From Tolypeutes matacus (taxonomy: Eukaryota > Chordata > Mammalia > Cingulata > Chlamyphoridae): a stretch of DNA of 64,000 nucleotides. The translations under genes and the position numbers were made by a program. Where the stretch lies: the NCBI GenBank assembly GCA_026826555.1, contig JAKSZT010053883.1:26655119-26719118 (forward strand), read 5' to 3'. The notes below the pieces were generated by a model, which made no database searches, was not told the DNA's origin, and saw nothing but the letters and a program-made list of their open reading frames with translations. Shown here piece by piece: positions 1-11,300 of this stretch (its first letter is position 1; each line of letters starts with the position of its first letter).

Positions 1-640
1 TCTATCCTGGAGAAAGATCCATGGGCACTTGAGAAGAATGTATAACCTGCTGAGTTTGGATGCAGTGTTCTGTATATGTCTGTTAGATCTAACTTGTTTA
101 TCATATTGTTCAAGTTCTCTGTCTCCTTGTTGATCTTCTGTCTAATTGTTCTATCTAATGATATGAGAGGGGTGTTGAAGTCTCCGACGATTATTGTAGA
201 AATGTCTATTTCTCCCTTCAGTTTTGCCAGAGTTTGGCTCATATATTTTGGGGCACCCTGGTTAGGTGCATAGTTATTTATGACTGTTATATCTTCCTGG
301 AGGATTGTCCCTTTTATTAATATATAATGATCTTCCGTATCTCTTATCACTTTTTTGCATTTAAAGTCTGTTTTGTCTGGTATTAGTATAGCTACCCCTG
401 CTCTTTTCTGTTTACCTTTTGTGTGGAGTATCTTTTTCCAACCTTTTACTTTCAGTGGTTCGTATCCCTGGGTCTGAGGTGAGTTTCTTGTAAGCAGCAT
501 ATGGATGGCTCTTGTTTTTTTTTCCCATTCTGTCAGCCTATATCTTTTGATTGGGGAATTTAATCCATTCACATTCAATGATATTACTAAAAATGCCCTA
601 TTTATTTCCTCCATTTTATTCTTTGGTTTTCATATGTCAT
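1..640 (-). pseudogene. L1 ORF2 N-terminal (endonuclease) fragment
   Basis: The minus strand below about 640 reads as the opening of ORF2, with recognisable LNVNGLNSPIKRYRLTEWE and, further on, text matching the VGDFNTPLS region of the apurinic-like endonuclease domain. Several frameshifts are present, including one at a run of A residues. Reverse transcriptase sequence is not in the window. Confidence 0.7.
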
Positions 641-695
641 CTTGTGTTTGTCTCTCTTTTTACTCTTTCGGTTATCCTTTCTGCTTTTCTTTCTT

Positions 696-942
696 CTATA
701 CTCTCCTCCAAGCCTCTGTCTCCTGTCTTTTTCTTTCAAGTTCTAAGGCTTCCTTTAATACTTCCTACAAAGGTGGATTCTTTTTTGCAAACTCTCTTAG
801 TTTCTGTTTGTTTGTGAATACTATATACTCACCTTCATATGTGAAGGACAGTTTTGCTGGATAAAGAATTCTCGGCTGGCAGTTTTTCTCTTTCAGTTTC
901 CTAATTGTATCATACCACTGTCTTCTCACCTCCATGGTTTCC

Positions 943-974
<32 letters not shown>

Positions 975-1879
975 TTTTATTTATTCATTTATCCCCCCCT
1001 TGCTGCCCGCGCTCGCCGGGTCAGCCAACCACGCCACGCAGGCGGGCCTGCCCTCACCAGGAGGCCCCAGGAACCGAACCCGGGGCCTCCCATATGGTAA
1101 ACGGGAGCCCTACTGATTGAGCCACAGCCGCTTCCCTACCTCCATGGTTTCTGAAGAGAAATCTGCACTAAGTCTTACTGGATATCCTTTGTACATGATC
1201 GTTTGCTTCTCTCTTGCTGCTCTGAGAATTTTCTCTTTTTCTTTTACGTTTGACATTCTGAGTTGTATGTGTCTTGGCGTAGGTCTATTTGGATTTATTC
1301 TCATTGCAGAACGTTGTGCTTCTTAGACATGTAATTTCATTTCTTTTGTGAGAGTTGGGAAATTTTCAACTATTATTTCCTCAAATACTCTTTCTGCCCC
1401 TTTTCCTTTTTCTTCCCCTTCTGGAACTCCTATGACACTTATGTTGTTGAGTTTTGTGTTGTCTTTCAACTCTCTGAGCCCCTGCTCAATTTTTTCCATT
1501 CTTTTCTCTCTTCAATTTTAGCTCCTCTGCCTTCAGTATCACTTATTCTTTCTTCTGTCATTTCGAGTCTGCTGTTGTTTGCCTCAAATGTGTTTTTGAC
1601 TTCACCTATTGTGTCTTTCATTCCCATGAACTCCGTTACTTTTCTGTTCAGGATTTCAAATTCTTCTTTGCGTTCTCTCAATGTCTTCTTAATGTCATTT
1701 ATCACTTTAACTATATTGTCTTTCATCTCATTAATTTGATTTTGGAAATTTGTGCTCATCTCACTGATTAGTTCTCTCAAATTCTGCAGCTCATCTGGGA
1801 CTTTGCTGTATTCCTTTTCTTGAGCCATGTCTTCTATTTTCTTAGTATCGCTCATAACTTTTTGCTGGTGTTTAGGCAT
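696..1879 (-). pseudogene. L1 ORF1 protein relic, interrupted by a SINE
   Basis: ORF1p is the RNA-binding coiled-coil chaperone of L1. The minus-strand frame from 1879 begins MPKHQQKV and is rich in heptad-like Glu, Lys and Leu, as expected of the N-terminal coiled coil. After a frameshift around 1305-1465 the RNA-binding core is recognisable (NPNRPTPRHIQLR, ILRAAREKQ, LSADFSSETM). The frame is then split by a SINE at 942-1137. The C-terminal part resumes (RILYPAKLSF) and contains an in-frame TAG at 765-767, with the natural end probably near 696. The frameshift, stop and SINE make it a dead copy. Confidence 0.82.
942..1137 (-). mobile_element. DAS-type tRNA-derived SINE inside L1 ORF1
   Basis: The poly-T at the left and the tRNA-like head at the right show minus-strand orientation. 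A 14-bp target duplication, acctccatggtttc, flanks it at 928-941 and 1138-1151. It therefore inserted after the L1 had landed. Confidence 0.92.
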
Positions 1880-3269
1880 CTGGTTAGGTTGTATTTTACT
1901 TAGATGCTCTATCTCTTTCTCTTTTATCGGGATTTAGTGGCAGGACGCTGTGAGTTACCACAGCTCTTTGATTTTTGGCTCAACCTTGATTGTTAGGATT
2001 GTCCTGCTGGTTGCTCAAAACTGGGCACTGGACCTACTAACTGGGCAGGGACGCTATAGAGGCCAGGAGAAGCCTCTCCTATTTAATTTTCTTATGTGCA
2101 CTTCCTTGGTCTGCCAGGAGATGGTACTCGTTGGCAGCTCTCAATTCAATGCCTGGTCGGAGTGTATTTGTTGTGACACAGACCAGATCAATGTGGTAGA
2201 GCTTCCTGTCTGGGGGCTAAGAGCCTTGTAATTCAAACTTTATGAGACAGTTCTCCAGTCTTCTCTGGTAGCCCCCTCCCTTTTCCCAGCTAGGAAATAT
2301 TTCCTCTCCCCTCTGAATCCTCAACAATCAGTCCCTGTTAGTAGAGGATGAGATTGGGAGGTTTGTATATCTTTAGCTCCTTGCAGGCTCCAAGGCAAAT
2401 AACGGCGCAGCCCCACCCGGCCTGGAAGGGCTTTGGGCCAGGGCAGACCAAACCTGTGATTCAAAAGCAGGGTCAGCCCCAGGCTCTCTCTCCCCTCTCC
2501 TGTGGACTCCTCAACAATTAGTCCAGGCGAGAAGGGAGGGAGGTTGGGAGGGTCAGATTTCTCCAGTCCATCCTAGGCTTTCATGGCAAACCACAGTGTG
2601 GAAGGGTCCATGGGGCTCCGCAGCCCAAATTTGCAGGTCAGAACCTGAGTCAGCCTAAGGCTGTGTCCCTCTCTCCCCCCTTTCCGGGAGTGGTAGATCC
2701 CTGGAGCCCCCTTTTTCTGTGGTTGCAGGCCCAGAGGCCTAAGAATTCTAAAGAGTGTGGGGGAGGGTGCTGGCAGCAGCAGCCGCTGCTGGTTCCAACT
2801 CATGGTTCTGGTTCTGTGGTCATGATTTCCCTCTTTTGTCCCTCTCTCCTCTGGGTGGTGTGCAGCCTTCACCTGCTGTCCTAAACCCTAGAAGATCTAT
2901 TTTGGGGCTGTTTTAGCCTGTTCTCTAGCTATTTTTCTGGAGAAGAGATTCCCGTGTCTTACTAGTCTGCCATCTTCCCAGAAGTCCCACTGACAGCTTT
3001 GACTTTATAATGTCCTGAGGCTGCTTTCTGTTCCTGGTTTCTGGTTACTTCAGGGTCTCCCTCTCACTGATGCCTACAGGGGGTTTGCAGTGCTGACTTC
3101 GGGTTGATGCCCTCTCTGAGAGTTATCTGGTGTCTGACCCCGGGTTCCAGCCACTGCACAGGTCTCATGCCGTTTGCTCTTGGCCTGGCTTCAGCTCTCT
3201 TTTTTCTGGCTTCATTCCCTATCCCTGGGGAACAGCTCACTGTGGTAGAGTCAGACAGAGGGAAGCCTC

Positions 3270-3445
3270 AGCTCTGTTACTCTAGCCGTGTAACCTCAGA
3301 AAAGGGATTTAACCCCGATTTTCCCATCTGTAAAATGGAGCAAATAATGTCTCTCTTGCAGTTTGCCCTAAAGATTAAGTGCTATTTCGTGATTGTAAGT
3401 ATCCAGCATGGTGCCTGGCACAAAATAGGTACTCAATAAATGTCC
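3270..3445 (+). repeat. MIR SINE fragment
   Basis: It has the characteristic MIR order: cccatctgtaaaatgg, then a link, then atggtgcctggcacaaaataggt and the tail tactcaataaatg. Confidence 0.7.
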
Positions 3446-4529
3446 TCTGGAATAAATCCTGTAATCATTCTGTACTGGTATTTTGATCTATAAAAGGGGG
3501 AAATAGTCTTCCCTATCTGTGGCAGAGCTTGCTAGTTGCCATCCAATATCCAGTGTCCCTTTCTCCTTTAGTATTTTGACTTTATTGCCAGGAAGGAGAG
3601 GAGCAGCAAAGCACCCAACTGAAGACTCCATTTTTCTGCCTCCCTTGCAGCTAGGTAAATAATGCATCTCAGTTTGGGTTAATGAAATGAAAAGAATGGG
3701 TGGAATTTTGGAACTGATGGGTGGAATGGTTGCTTAAAGAGATCCTTTCTCCATCTTCCTTCGTGATGCCCGAAATATGCAGAGTTGGTGTTTAAAATAG
3801 TTAACAATCAGTATGGAGATGGGTACTGACCAATCAGAAAGGATGCTGACCATGAACAATTTATCTGGGCCTACTCATGTATATTGGCTAAATATTAGCC
3901 CTGGAAATGTGTTGGAGTTCTAGCAGCCATTTTGGGCCATGAGAGAAACCCTGAGGATAGAAACCAGGAGCTGAGTATGGTAGAACTGGAAGCCAATTCT
4001 TGGTCTCTGACAACTCCGTGGAACTGCCATACAGGACCTAGACTGCCTGCCTCCAGAGTTATATGACATACATAGTAGACTAAACTTGTATTTGTTTATG
4101 GGTCTGTTATTTTGCCTTTTCTACTCTTCTCAGCCTAACTTAAACTTAAGTGATATCCAGTCCTGTGAAGTATTGGGAAACCTGAATGAACTGATGACCA
4201 GGAAAGTATTTTGCAAACTCCAGTTCTATAGAAACTTTTTTTATTGCAATGTTCATGACCATGATTATGATTGATTTAAGAAGAAGAGGTTGAAATGGGA
4301 TGAGATGATCCAAGCCAGAGATCAGAAGTTCTTTGTCCTGCTTCTGTTCCATGTTCTTGAGAGCTCTGCAGAGCATCTATGGATGCTGAGATGGCAACTG
4401 CATGAGAGTCTGGCAGGCAAAGAGCCACCACCTTTGGGCTAGATGTCAGCAGGATGACTAGGTGGCTTTTGTTGAACTGAGGCCAGAATTCTCAGCTGCT
4501 GGTTGGCAGTAAACCATAAGGGTTAAGGA

Positions 4530-4690
4530 CCAGAGCAGAATTGAATCTGGTCTCCATCATTACTTGCTGTGTGACCCTGGGCAACTTACTGAACTTCTCT
4601 GAGCCTCATATTCCTCATCTGTAAAATGGTAACAATGATAGCCCCTATGACATAGGGTTGCCATGGAGAGTCAATGACATCATATGCCCA
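4530..4690 (+). repeat. MIR SINE fragment
   Basis: The MIR core is clear: tgctgtgtgaccctgggcaa followed by tcatctgtaaaatgg and a decayed gggttg region. Confidence 0.78.
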
Positions 4691-5479
4691 GGAGAGAAAA
4701 AGACAAAGCCACAGATTATCTGTACCCATTCAAGATGTAGATTTTCCTGCTCTGACCACTAGCCTTTGACAGATTACAAATTAACAGGCTAGATTCTTGT
4801 TCATTCCTTCTTTCCTTTATTGATTCATTCAATAAGCAACTCGTGCCTACCATGCACGTGCCTGGTGATGGAAAGAGCTGGTGCAGGAGACCCAGTCCAT
4901 GGTATCCAAATGCAGCTGGCTGAGTGATTTTTTTAAAAAGTAGAGCCAAAGTTTGTTTGGATGCCCCTCCCCCCCCTTGCACCTTCCTTTCTGGAGACCT
5001 CCCCTTGATGTTTCTGCTTTGGCTGTCCTGGTTGACTCCCTCCCAATTATTATGTGCTTGCTCTCAGGAAGACCTCAGTCACTAATTCATACTATGGTGC
5101 AAATGACTACCAAACTCTCAAGCATGGACCTGCAAATGATGCCTCCTGTGAGGCAAATGACCCCTACTGAAAGGCTGTTACTATGCATAGAAAGCAAGAA
5201 GATACCAGGCAAAAGGGCCCAGAGAAATGATTGTTTGAACCCTCTCTGTACACAGGGGGAACCTGAGCCAAGCAGAAGTGACCCAGGTCCAAGCAGGGTG
5301 ATGCAGCTAAGGTCACCCAGCAGTCATTGGGCCAGGCTGGGTGGGGAGCAGAAAACAGCTCTCCCAGACTCCTTGTTCACGCCCTGCACCATCTGTGTAC
5401 TGAGCATATGAGCGTGTACTGATGAGGCTGTGCAGGGTGCCCTGGGGAGATACTGAGGCAGGATAAGAAGTGCCTCTGG

Positions 5480-5660
5480 GGAAGCGGCTGTGGCTCAATC
5501 GGTGGGGCTCCCGTTTGCCATATGGGAGGCCCTGGGTTCGGTTCCCGGGGCCTCCTGGTGAAGGCAAGCCCGCCCGCACGGCGTGGTTGGCTGACCCAGC
5601 GAGCACAAGCAGCAAGGGGGGGATAAATGAATAAATAAATAAAAATCTTTAAAAAAAAAA
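5480..5660 (+). mobile_element. DAS-type tRNA-derived SINE, full length
   Basis: This is the cleanest plus-strand copy in the window. It has a tRNA-like head with an A-box-like tggctcaatcgg and a B-box-like ggttcggttcc, a short body, and a tail of ataaataaat plus poly-A. The target duplication agaagtgcctctgg lies at 5466-5479 and 5661-5674. The same SINE recurs at least eight more times here. The head is tRNA-like but it is not a tRNA gene. Confidence 0.93.
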
Positions 5661-5679
5661 AGAAGTGCCTCTGGCTTAG

Positions 5680-6600
5680 AAGAAGCCTACAGCCTGGCAG
5701 GGGACATGGACACATATGTTAGACTAAAAGACCATTTGGCCCCACTAATTTGAAATGACACCTTCATTAAATACTAAATTCTCCAGTAAATGCAGGGGAC
5801 TGTTCTAGACTCTATTTTCTTTTACTGCTGTCTCTTCTTGCACCAGCACCGCACTGTTTTAGCTACTATAGCTTTACAAAATATTTTTATATCTGGAAGT
5901 CCTCTTTCTTCTTTTTCAAGACTTTCTTGGCTATTCTTGCATAGTTACTGCTCCAGATGAACTTAAGGATTAGTTTTTCAGTGCCATAGCTGCTCAGTGT
6001 TCTTGAGCACTCTGTTTATGCCAAGCACTGGGCACTCTGAAGTGACAGGCACTCAGTCCCTGCCACTGGGAGCTCACAAGCCAGCTGGGAAGTGTAACCA
6101 AGTAATAAGTGTAAAGCAACAATAGGAATCTCACGCTATAGGTAACAAGAGCCAAATGAGGAGTCTATATAGATATAAGTACTGGGAGTTCCATTGTTCT
6201 TCAGGGCTAGGGAAGTCATGGAATGTTCCACAGAGGAGGTGACATTTATACTGGACTTTGATGAACAGGAGTTTGTCAGGGATAGAAGAGAAGAATCGCT
6301 TTGAGGGGAGGGAGTCAAAGAAAGCTTCTTGGAGAAGGCAACGCATTTCACTTTGAGAGGTGAATAGAAATTTGCCAAGTTCAGAAGGTGAGAGAAGAGG
6401 GGATGGGTTTCCCTGAGCTGAGGAAGTCACAAGAAGGCTCTAAAGTCACAAGAAAGCTCTCTGAAGACATGTTAGTTTTTGAGTTGGAGGAGTCAGAGGA
6501 GGTATCTGGAGGAGGCAATTTTTCCAAAAAAAGTATTTTATTATAATAGCAAGACAAGGAGGTGACATTTGACCTAGCCTTTGAGGGATGAGTAGCAGTT
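5680..6600. other. Decayed repeats upstream of the AZIN2 promoter
   Basis: About 5800-5990 resembles the end of L1 ORF2 in minus orientation (ctactatagctttacaaaat and ctttttcaagactttcttgg). About 6220-6560 resembles an old mammalian repeat with repeated motifs such as gaggtgacattt and agaaagcttcttgg. No gene is seen. Confidence 0.5.
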
Positions 6601-6961
6601 CCCAAAGGCAGAGAAGAGGCGCCACGGAGTCGGGGCAGTCACAGAAAGGGGGCTAATAGGAAACCTCCTGGCCTCCCGCCCAGTCTTCGCGGTCCGAGAG
6701 CCAGGATCCAAGGGCCCTATTCGTGCAGCGGCCCGGCGGTCGCGGGCGGCGGCCCGCAGGTCGGGCTTCTCCGCGTAGGGTAGCCAGCCACAGGGCTCGG
6801 CGGAGAGCACTGAGGCGCGGGTTTGCGGAGCCGCAGCGCAGCGCTGAATGCTTTATGTCGGAATCGACCAATGGGATGGCGGCACCCGGTTGCCAGGGCC
6901 ACGGAGGGGCAGCGGGGCGGAGGCGGGGCCTGAGTCCTAGGGGCGGGGCCTGGGCGGGGCT

Positions 6962-6969
6962 TATATAAG
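6962..6969 (+). promoter_or_regulatory. TATA box
   Basis: TATATAAG directly follows three GC boxes and is followed by very GC-rich sequence. The spacing predicts a start site near 6990-7000. Confidence 0.7.
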
Positions 6970-6989
6970 CGGGCCGCGGGCAGAAGGCG

Positions 6990-7346
6990 GGGCGTGGGGT
7001 CGGTGGCAGCAGGGCGGGCGGGGCGCAGGCCGCGGGGCCCGAACCGGGGGCAGCGAGCGAGCGGAGGCGCCGAGGATCCGATTCACTCGCTGGGGAGACC
7101 TATGGGCCGAAGCCGTGTAAATGCGTTTTAAGGCGAGTGTTGGGGGCGGCTGGGGGAGCCTCGGGGAGAGGGCGCCTGCGGCTCCGGGGCTGACTTGCTC
7201 CCCCGCCCCTCTTGCCTCCTCGCAGCAGGGGCCTCGGCTCCGCAACTGCCACTCCTCCTCGGGGTGTTGCACAAGTTTCGAGGTCACCGGCGACCCCCCC
7301 TAGCAGCGCGCCTGCCTCTGGCCCCCGCGAAGGAGGACGGGGCTTG
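6990..7346 (+). other. AZIN2: Probable first, non-coding exon of AZIN2
   Basis: Inferred from the TATA box at the left and a strong splice donor, cttg|gtaagg, with GT at 7347-7348. An acceptor is available at 8103, just upstream of the coding start, which would give an intron of about 757 bp. Both ends are predictions; other donors in this GC-rich stretch are possible. Confidence 0.5.
7102..7131 (+). promoter_or_regulatory. Upstream ORF (9 codons plus stop) in the AZIN2 leader
   Basis: The ATG at 7102 opens MGRSRVNAF followed by TAA. Its start context is weak at -3 (C) but has G at +4. A second upstream ATG at 7121 opens an overlapping 60-codon frame in a weak context, also closing before the predicted donor. 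Short uORFs regulate several polyamine-pathway mRNAs (AMD1, ODC1, AZIN1), so a translational role is plausible. It depends on this segment being in the mature leader. Confidence 0.4.
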
Positions 7347-7819
7347 GTAAGGGGGTCCGGGGCGGGGCGGGACCTCTGCCCTGCACAGGTTGGGGTCACC
7401 GGGCGAGAAGCCCTCAGCCCCCACCCACCGTGTGGCGCGCCCGTGCGCGCTTGGAATCGTAGCACGTCATGACCAGCCCGGCCCCCATTTACAAACGGGG
7501 AAACCGAGGTTCTGAGAGGGGACGGGGCATACCCATGGTCATGCAGCAGAAAGCAGACCCGAACCTAAATCCCTGCTGGGATTCCATGTGGCTAAGGGCA
7601 GCCTCTCTACGTGGGCGTGGTCAGGACTGGCGACCCTGGAACCTTCTCCACCCAAGCATCTCAGTTTTCCTGTTCCCCCTTTCCCTAATCCGGCAGGTCA
7701 GAACTGAAAAGCAGCTTTAAAATTAGCCCTCCATTTTACAGACGGGGCAACTGAGGCTAGGAGAGGCGGTGACATCAAGGCATACAATGCCCTGTCCCAG
7801 TCTAGAATTTAAGATTCCT

Positions 7820-7918
7820 GGCCGGTAATCAAAGCGCCTCTTAAAATATATGTGTATATATATATATAAATAACATTTTTGTAAGTAAATACACATATAT
7901 GCATATATAAAAAAAAAA
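7820..7918 (+). mobile_element. Short 3'-end copy of an AT-rich LINE-type repeat
   Basis: The sequence ctcttaaaatatatgtg through atacacatatatgcatatat then poly-A matches, in reverse, the 3' ends of the repeats at 13511-14790 and 51200-51366. It stops about 70 nt earlier than they do. It is flanked by aagattcctggcc on both sides (about 7809 and 7919), so it is a genuine retroposed copy. Confidence 0.7.
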
Positions 7919-8103
7919 AGATTCCTGGCCATCCCCACCCTTCCCAGTGATCCTAAACTCCCCGGGCTTGTGCTGGGCTTGGGTGTGGCAGAACTGGGTG
8001 CCCTGGCCTGGGAAGATGAGGAAGGCAGTGGAGGCCGACTCCCCCCACCCCTCTCTCTCTCCCCCTCCGCATCCCCCCCTCACGTCCTCCGCTCTCCCCG
8101 CAG

Positions 8104-8196
8104 TGTGTTGCATACTTTCTAAAGCGGCAGCAGCAGCAGCAGCAGCGGCGGCGGCGGCGGCGGCGGCTCCATCCAGCCCGTGGGCTCCTCCTCGGC
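8104..8196 (+). other. AZIN2: AZIN2 5' UTR part of the start-codon exon
   Basis: A long pyrimidine tract (ctctctctccccctccgc and onwards) ends in ccgcag, with AG at 8102-8103, an excellent acceptor. The 93 nt that follow contain no ATG. They carry the CAG/CGG tract and lead to ggcATGG, a strong start context with G at -3 and +4. Confidence 0.75.
8128..8166 (+). repeat. (CAG)6(CGG)7 trinucleotide tract in the 5' UTR
   Basis: Six CAG units run straight into seven CGG units, ending 30 nt before the start codon. Both motifs can expand in mammals and fold into hairpins, or quadruplexes for CGG. At this length it should be stable. Confidence 0.9.
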
Positions 8197-8301
8197 ATGG
8201 CTGGCTACCTGAATGAATCAGACTTTGTGATGGTGGAGGAGGGCTTCAGCACCCGAAACCTGCTGGAGGAGCTCACTCTGGGGGCCTCCCAGGCCACCAC
8301 G
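8197..8301 (+). CDS. AZIN2: AZIN2 coding exon 1 (residues 1-35)
   Basis: It encodes [20 protein letters not shown] through LGASQATT and ends at a codon boundary before gtgagg. The start was chosen for its strong context and for agreement with the known AZIN2 N-terminus. Confidence 0.95.
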
Positions 8302-11300
8302 GTGAGGGGCAGGGGCAGAGATGGCTGGTTCCCTGTGCTGGCCCAGCTGTCTCTTGGAAGGGCCCCCAGGACCCCCATCTTATTCTTTCTCTTATTTGGT
8401 ATTCTGCCCTTCCTATTTGCAAGGGAGGGGCCCGTTTTATCCCCAATTCCTCGTCCTTGCCCTGAAACCTGCCTCTCTCCCTGTGTCCCTGCCCTTGATG
8501 AATAGCACCGCATCATCTACTAGCCCTTTCAGTCGGAAACAGGGAGTACTCCTTGCCTCCCCACCTCTCTTCTTCACCCCCTACTTGGAGGCATCACCGT
8601 ACCCTGTGAACCTGTCTCCTGAAATAACCCTCCAGTGTGCTCACTTGGAACCTCCCTTGTCTCAGTCGTCATCACTCTAAAGCACCTCCAACTTCCTCCC
8701 TGCTTCAGCCCAATCTCTCCAAATATATCATAGCCTTTCTCAAAAGACAGAATTCCTTAGCAGTTCCTCACTGCCTACAGGACCAAGCAAGTCAGAACTC
8801 CTTTGCATGGCACATGGGACTTGCCTCCAGAGCCCCACTTCCGACTTCTCCCGCAGTGCCCATTTCCTCTCACTTTGCAGTGATGCCAGGCGCTCTATGA
8901 CCATGCCTCTGCTCAGATTGTTCACTCTACCCCTTCTGCCAGCCTCTCTCCCTTACCTATTTCTGGGCGTGCCTTTTCATCAGTGTCGCCTGTTTCCTGA
9001 TTGCCCCAGGCAGATTTAGTATTCTCCGGGCTCTCTACCACACTTTGTAGAAACTCCCATCTAGCACTTATTGAATGGACTTGTAATTGCTTAAAGGGTA
9101 CCTTATCTTCCAGACACAAGCCCCTTCCAGACTAGAGCCCTGTCTGACAGCTTAGCATAGTGTCAAGTGGGCATCAGTAAACAAAGTATTGCCTAAAAGG
9201 ACACTGAGTTCCAGGGAAGGTTTAAGTAATGTGGTCTCACCCACAGCTGCATATGTGCTGGGCCCTTGACAAATCTGTGATAACCATATGTCTACACGGA
9301 CTGGTGGGATGACTTCAAGGAATTTCCCCATTTCTGGAGAAGATGGATATATATGATGTTCTAATATTTTGGGAGCACATGCAAAATACAGTGGGGGCAT
9401 TAAGGGCAAAAGTTGCCTTATTGGTGGGGGAGAGAGGCTGCTGAGCTAGAATTGGAACACGAAGGTAGATTAGGGTTTTGCCAGGCAGAAATGGGGGAAG
9501 GGCCTGGTAGGAACGAAGCTTGAAGATGGGGGAAAGATCCAGCCTGCAGCTGGAGTTTGAGTCGCATGGTCTGGGGCCGGGGGCGGGGGGGCGGGGATGG
9601 GGCATGGGAGCTGGATCACAGATGGCCTTGAATGCCAGGCTGAGGAGTTTGCCTTCTGTCCTGAAGGATTGGGGAGTCCCAGAAAGTTTTAGAGCAGGGT
9701 GGCTTCATGGCCAGAGCTGAGCTTGGCAGGACTGTGGTTGGCATGGATAGGGAGGGATCTGGGTGGGGCCTCACAGCCACCCCTCTTGTTGTGCAGGGTG
9801 AGGTCGCTGCCTTCTTCGTGGCGGACCTGGGGGCTGTAGTGAGGAAGCATTTCTGCTTTCTCAAGTGCCTGCCACGAGTCCGGCCCTTTTACGCTGTCAA
9901 GTGCAACAGCAGCCCTGGTGTGCTGAAGGCCCTGGCAGAGCTGGGGCTGGGCTTCAGCTGTGCCAACAAGGTGAGCTCTCGGCCCCGCACCGGTGCCCTG
10001 TCCTTCACTGCCCACTGAACACACATGGCTGGGCTGGTGGGCCCCGGGGAAGTAGGAGTGGCCTGTACTTGGCTCTCTGGGAAGGGCCACCCACTCGGGA
10101 AGGGGTTTATGGCGGGGGTGGGGGGGTGGCGGGGCTGGCAGGAGCTCTGGGCGTGGAATTTTGCCAGCCTTTATGTTCCAAATTGGAAGTTTGTGTGTCC
10201 CAGGGTGGATGGATCACCTTGTTAATGGAGATTTTCAAACTTCTTGGTATTCTTGTAATTAAAAATCAAACAAACCTCCACATCATTGGTTTTATTTTAT
10301 TTTTTCTTATGTAATCTTAATAATGTATAACTGCATTTTCTTAACTAATCCTTCTGGGGTGTTTTGTTTTTGTTTTTGTTTTTCCCAATTCTACTGTCTC
10401 TAATTTGATTTCTGCTGTTGTCTTAATTCTCTCTGTTCTCTTTGGATTTACTTTACCTATGTAATACTGCCATTCAATAGTTACTCCCCAAATATTCATC
10501 GAGCTCCTACAGTATGTGGTCACTGTGCTAGGTAGGGCTGGCAATAGTGTTGAGGAAGACAGATGCTGGTGTCCTCGAGTTTGATGCTTAGTTCATCGAT
10601 TTTCATTGTATTGTTATTTTATGATAAAAGTTTTTAAAGCTGTAAATTTTCTTCAGAGTACAGCTGTGGACATATCTCATTTATTCATTCAGCTATTATT
10701 TATTGAGCACCTACTTTGGGGCCAAGTACTATTCTAAGTGGGGATCTAGCAGTGAACAAAACAAAACAAAAGCTCTTCCCTCATGGATCTAGAAAATAAA
10801 CAAGTTAAAGTATTCAGCGTATAGCATTGTAGATGTTAAGTGCCGTGGAGAGAATTAAAGAAGGAAAGAGGAGTAGGGGGTGTTGGGAGGGAAGATTGCA
10901 ATTTCAGATAGTTTGGCCAGAGAAGAGAGCAGAGGCTCAAGTGGGTACGGAAAGGACGCATGTTCATGTTGGATGTTGTAGAGAGAGTTCTGGAAAGGCT
11001 TCTCGGAGGAGGAAAGATGAGAGCTAACCTGGGCAGGTTGACAGGACTGGAGGATATTCCAGGTGGGAGAGAGGTGTGTGCACCAGGATGGGATGGCCAG
11101 AACCAGCAGGTTAACCTTTACCAGGGACCAAATGTTAATGCTCTTAGTAGCAGATGAGTCTCCCTCTTGTCAAATGCAGAGCCCCTTTGCATCAGCTCTG
11201 GCTTTGCACACCTTATTTTATGAGTATCTTACATAAAGCCCAGTGCAGTGCAGAGGGGGAGTGATTTCCATTTCACGATTTGAGGAACCGGGAAGCCCAC

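Larger units (their letters stand above)
1..2988 (-). mobile_element. LINE-1 (L1), 5' portion, cut by the window edge
   Basis: Read on the minus strand, the element starts near 2988 with a GC-rich leader of about 1.1 kb. An ORF1 relic follows, then the start of ORF2, which runs off the left edge. The first bases on the minus strand include GAAGATGGCAG, the YY1-like motif at the 5' end of many L1 promoters. That suggests the copy kept its 5' end, which is unusual because most L1 copies are 5' truncated. Both ORFs carry stops and frameshifts, so it is not autonomous. The 3' end and target duplication lie outside the window. It is probably a xenarthran L1 subfamily; the subfamily name cannot be given without a library search. 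Confidence 0.85.
2989..5465. other. Upstream intergenic stretch with ancient repeats
   Basis: No coding signal is seen. Two MIR copies are listed separately. The rest, including 3450-4500 and 4700-5460, is AT-moderate unique-looking or heavily decayed sequence without recognisable exons. Confidence 0.6.
6600..7480 (+). promoter_or_regulatory. AZIN2: CpG island and core promoter of AZIN2
   Basis: GC content and CpG density rise sharply from about 6610 and fall after about 7460. A CCAAT box lies at 6868-6872. GC boxes (GGGGCGG or GGGCGGGG) occur repeatedly at about 6913-6960. A TATA box, TATATAAG, lies at 6962-6969. Transcription probably starts near 6990-7000, about 25-30 bp downstream. It is on the same strand as AZIN2 and about 1.2 kb upstream of its start codon. 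A TATA box within a CpG island is the minority arrangement. No minus-strand coding exon was recognised nearby, so bidirectional use is possible but unsupported. Confidence 0.8.

Noticed and set aside
1110..1326. Candidate small genes left of AZIN2
   Set aside because: These frames are L1 ORF1 and its antisense.
5480..5560. tRNA-like A and B boxes in SINE heads
   Set aside because: The heads cannot form a full functional tRNA with its anticodon arm and CCA-ready end. They are SINE promoters.
5377..5715. Frames encoding [25 protein letters not shown] peptides, recurring across the window
   Set aside because: They are translations of the DAS-type SINE, repeated at every copy, and not genes.
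1..6600. Exons of AK2, the other expected neighbour
   Set aside because: No adenylate kinase motif is visible. It is presumably further left.
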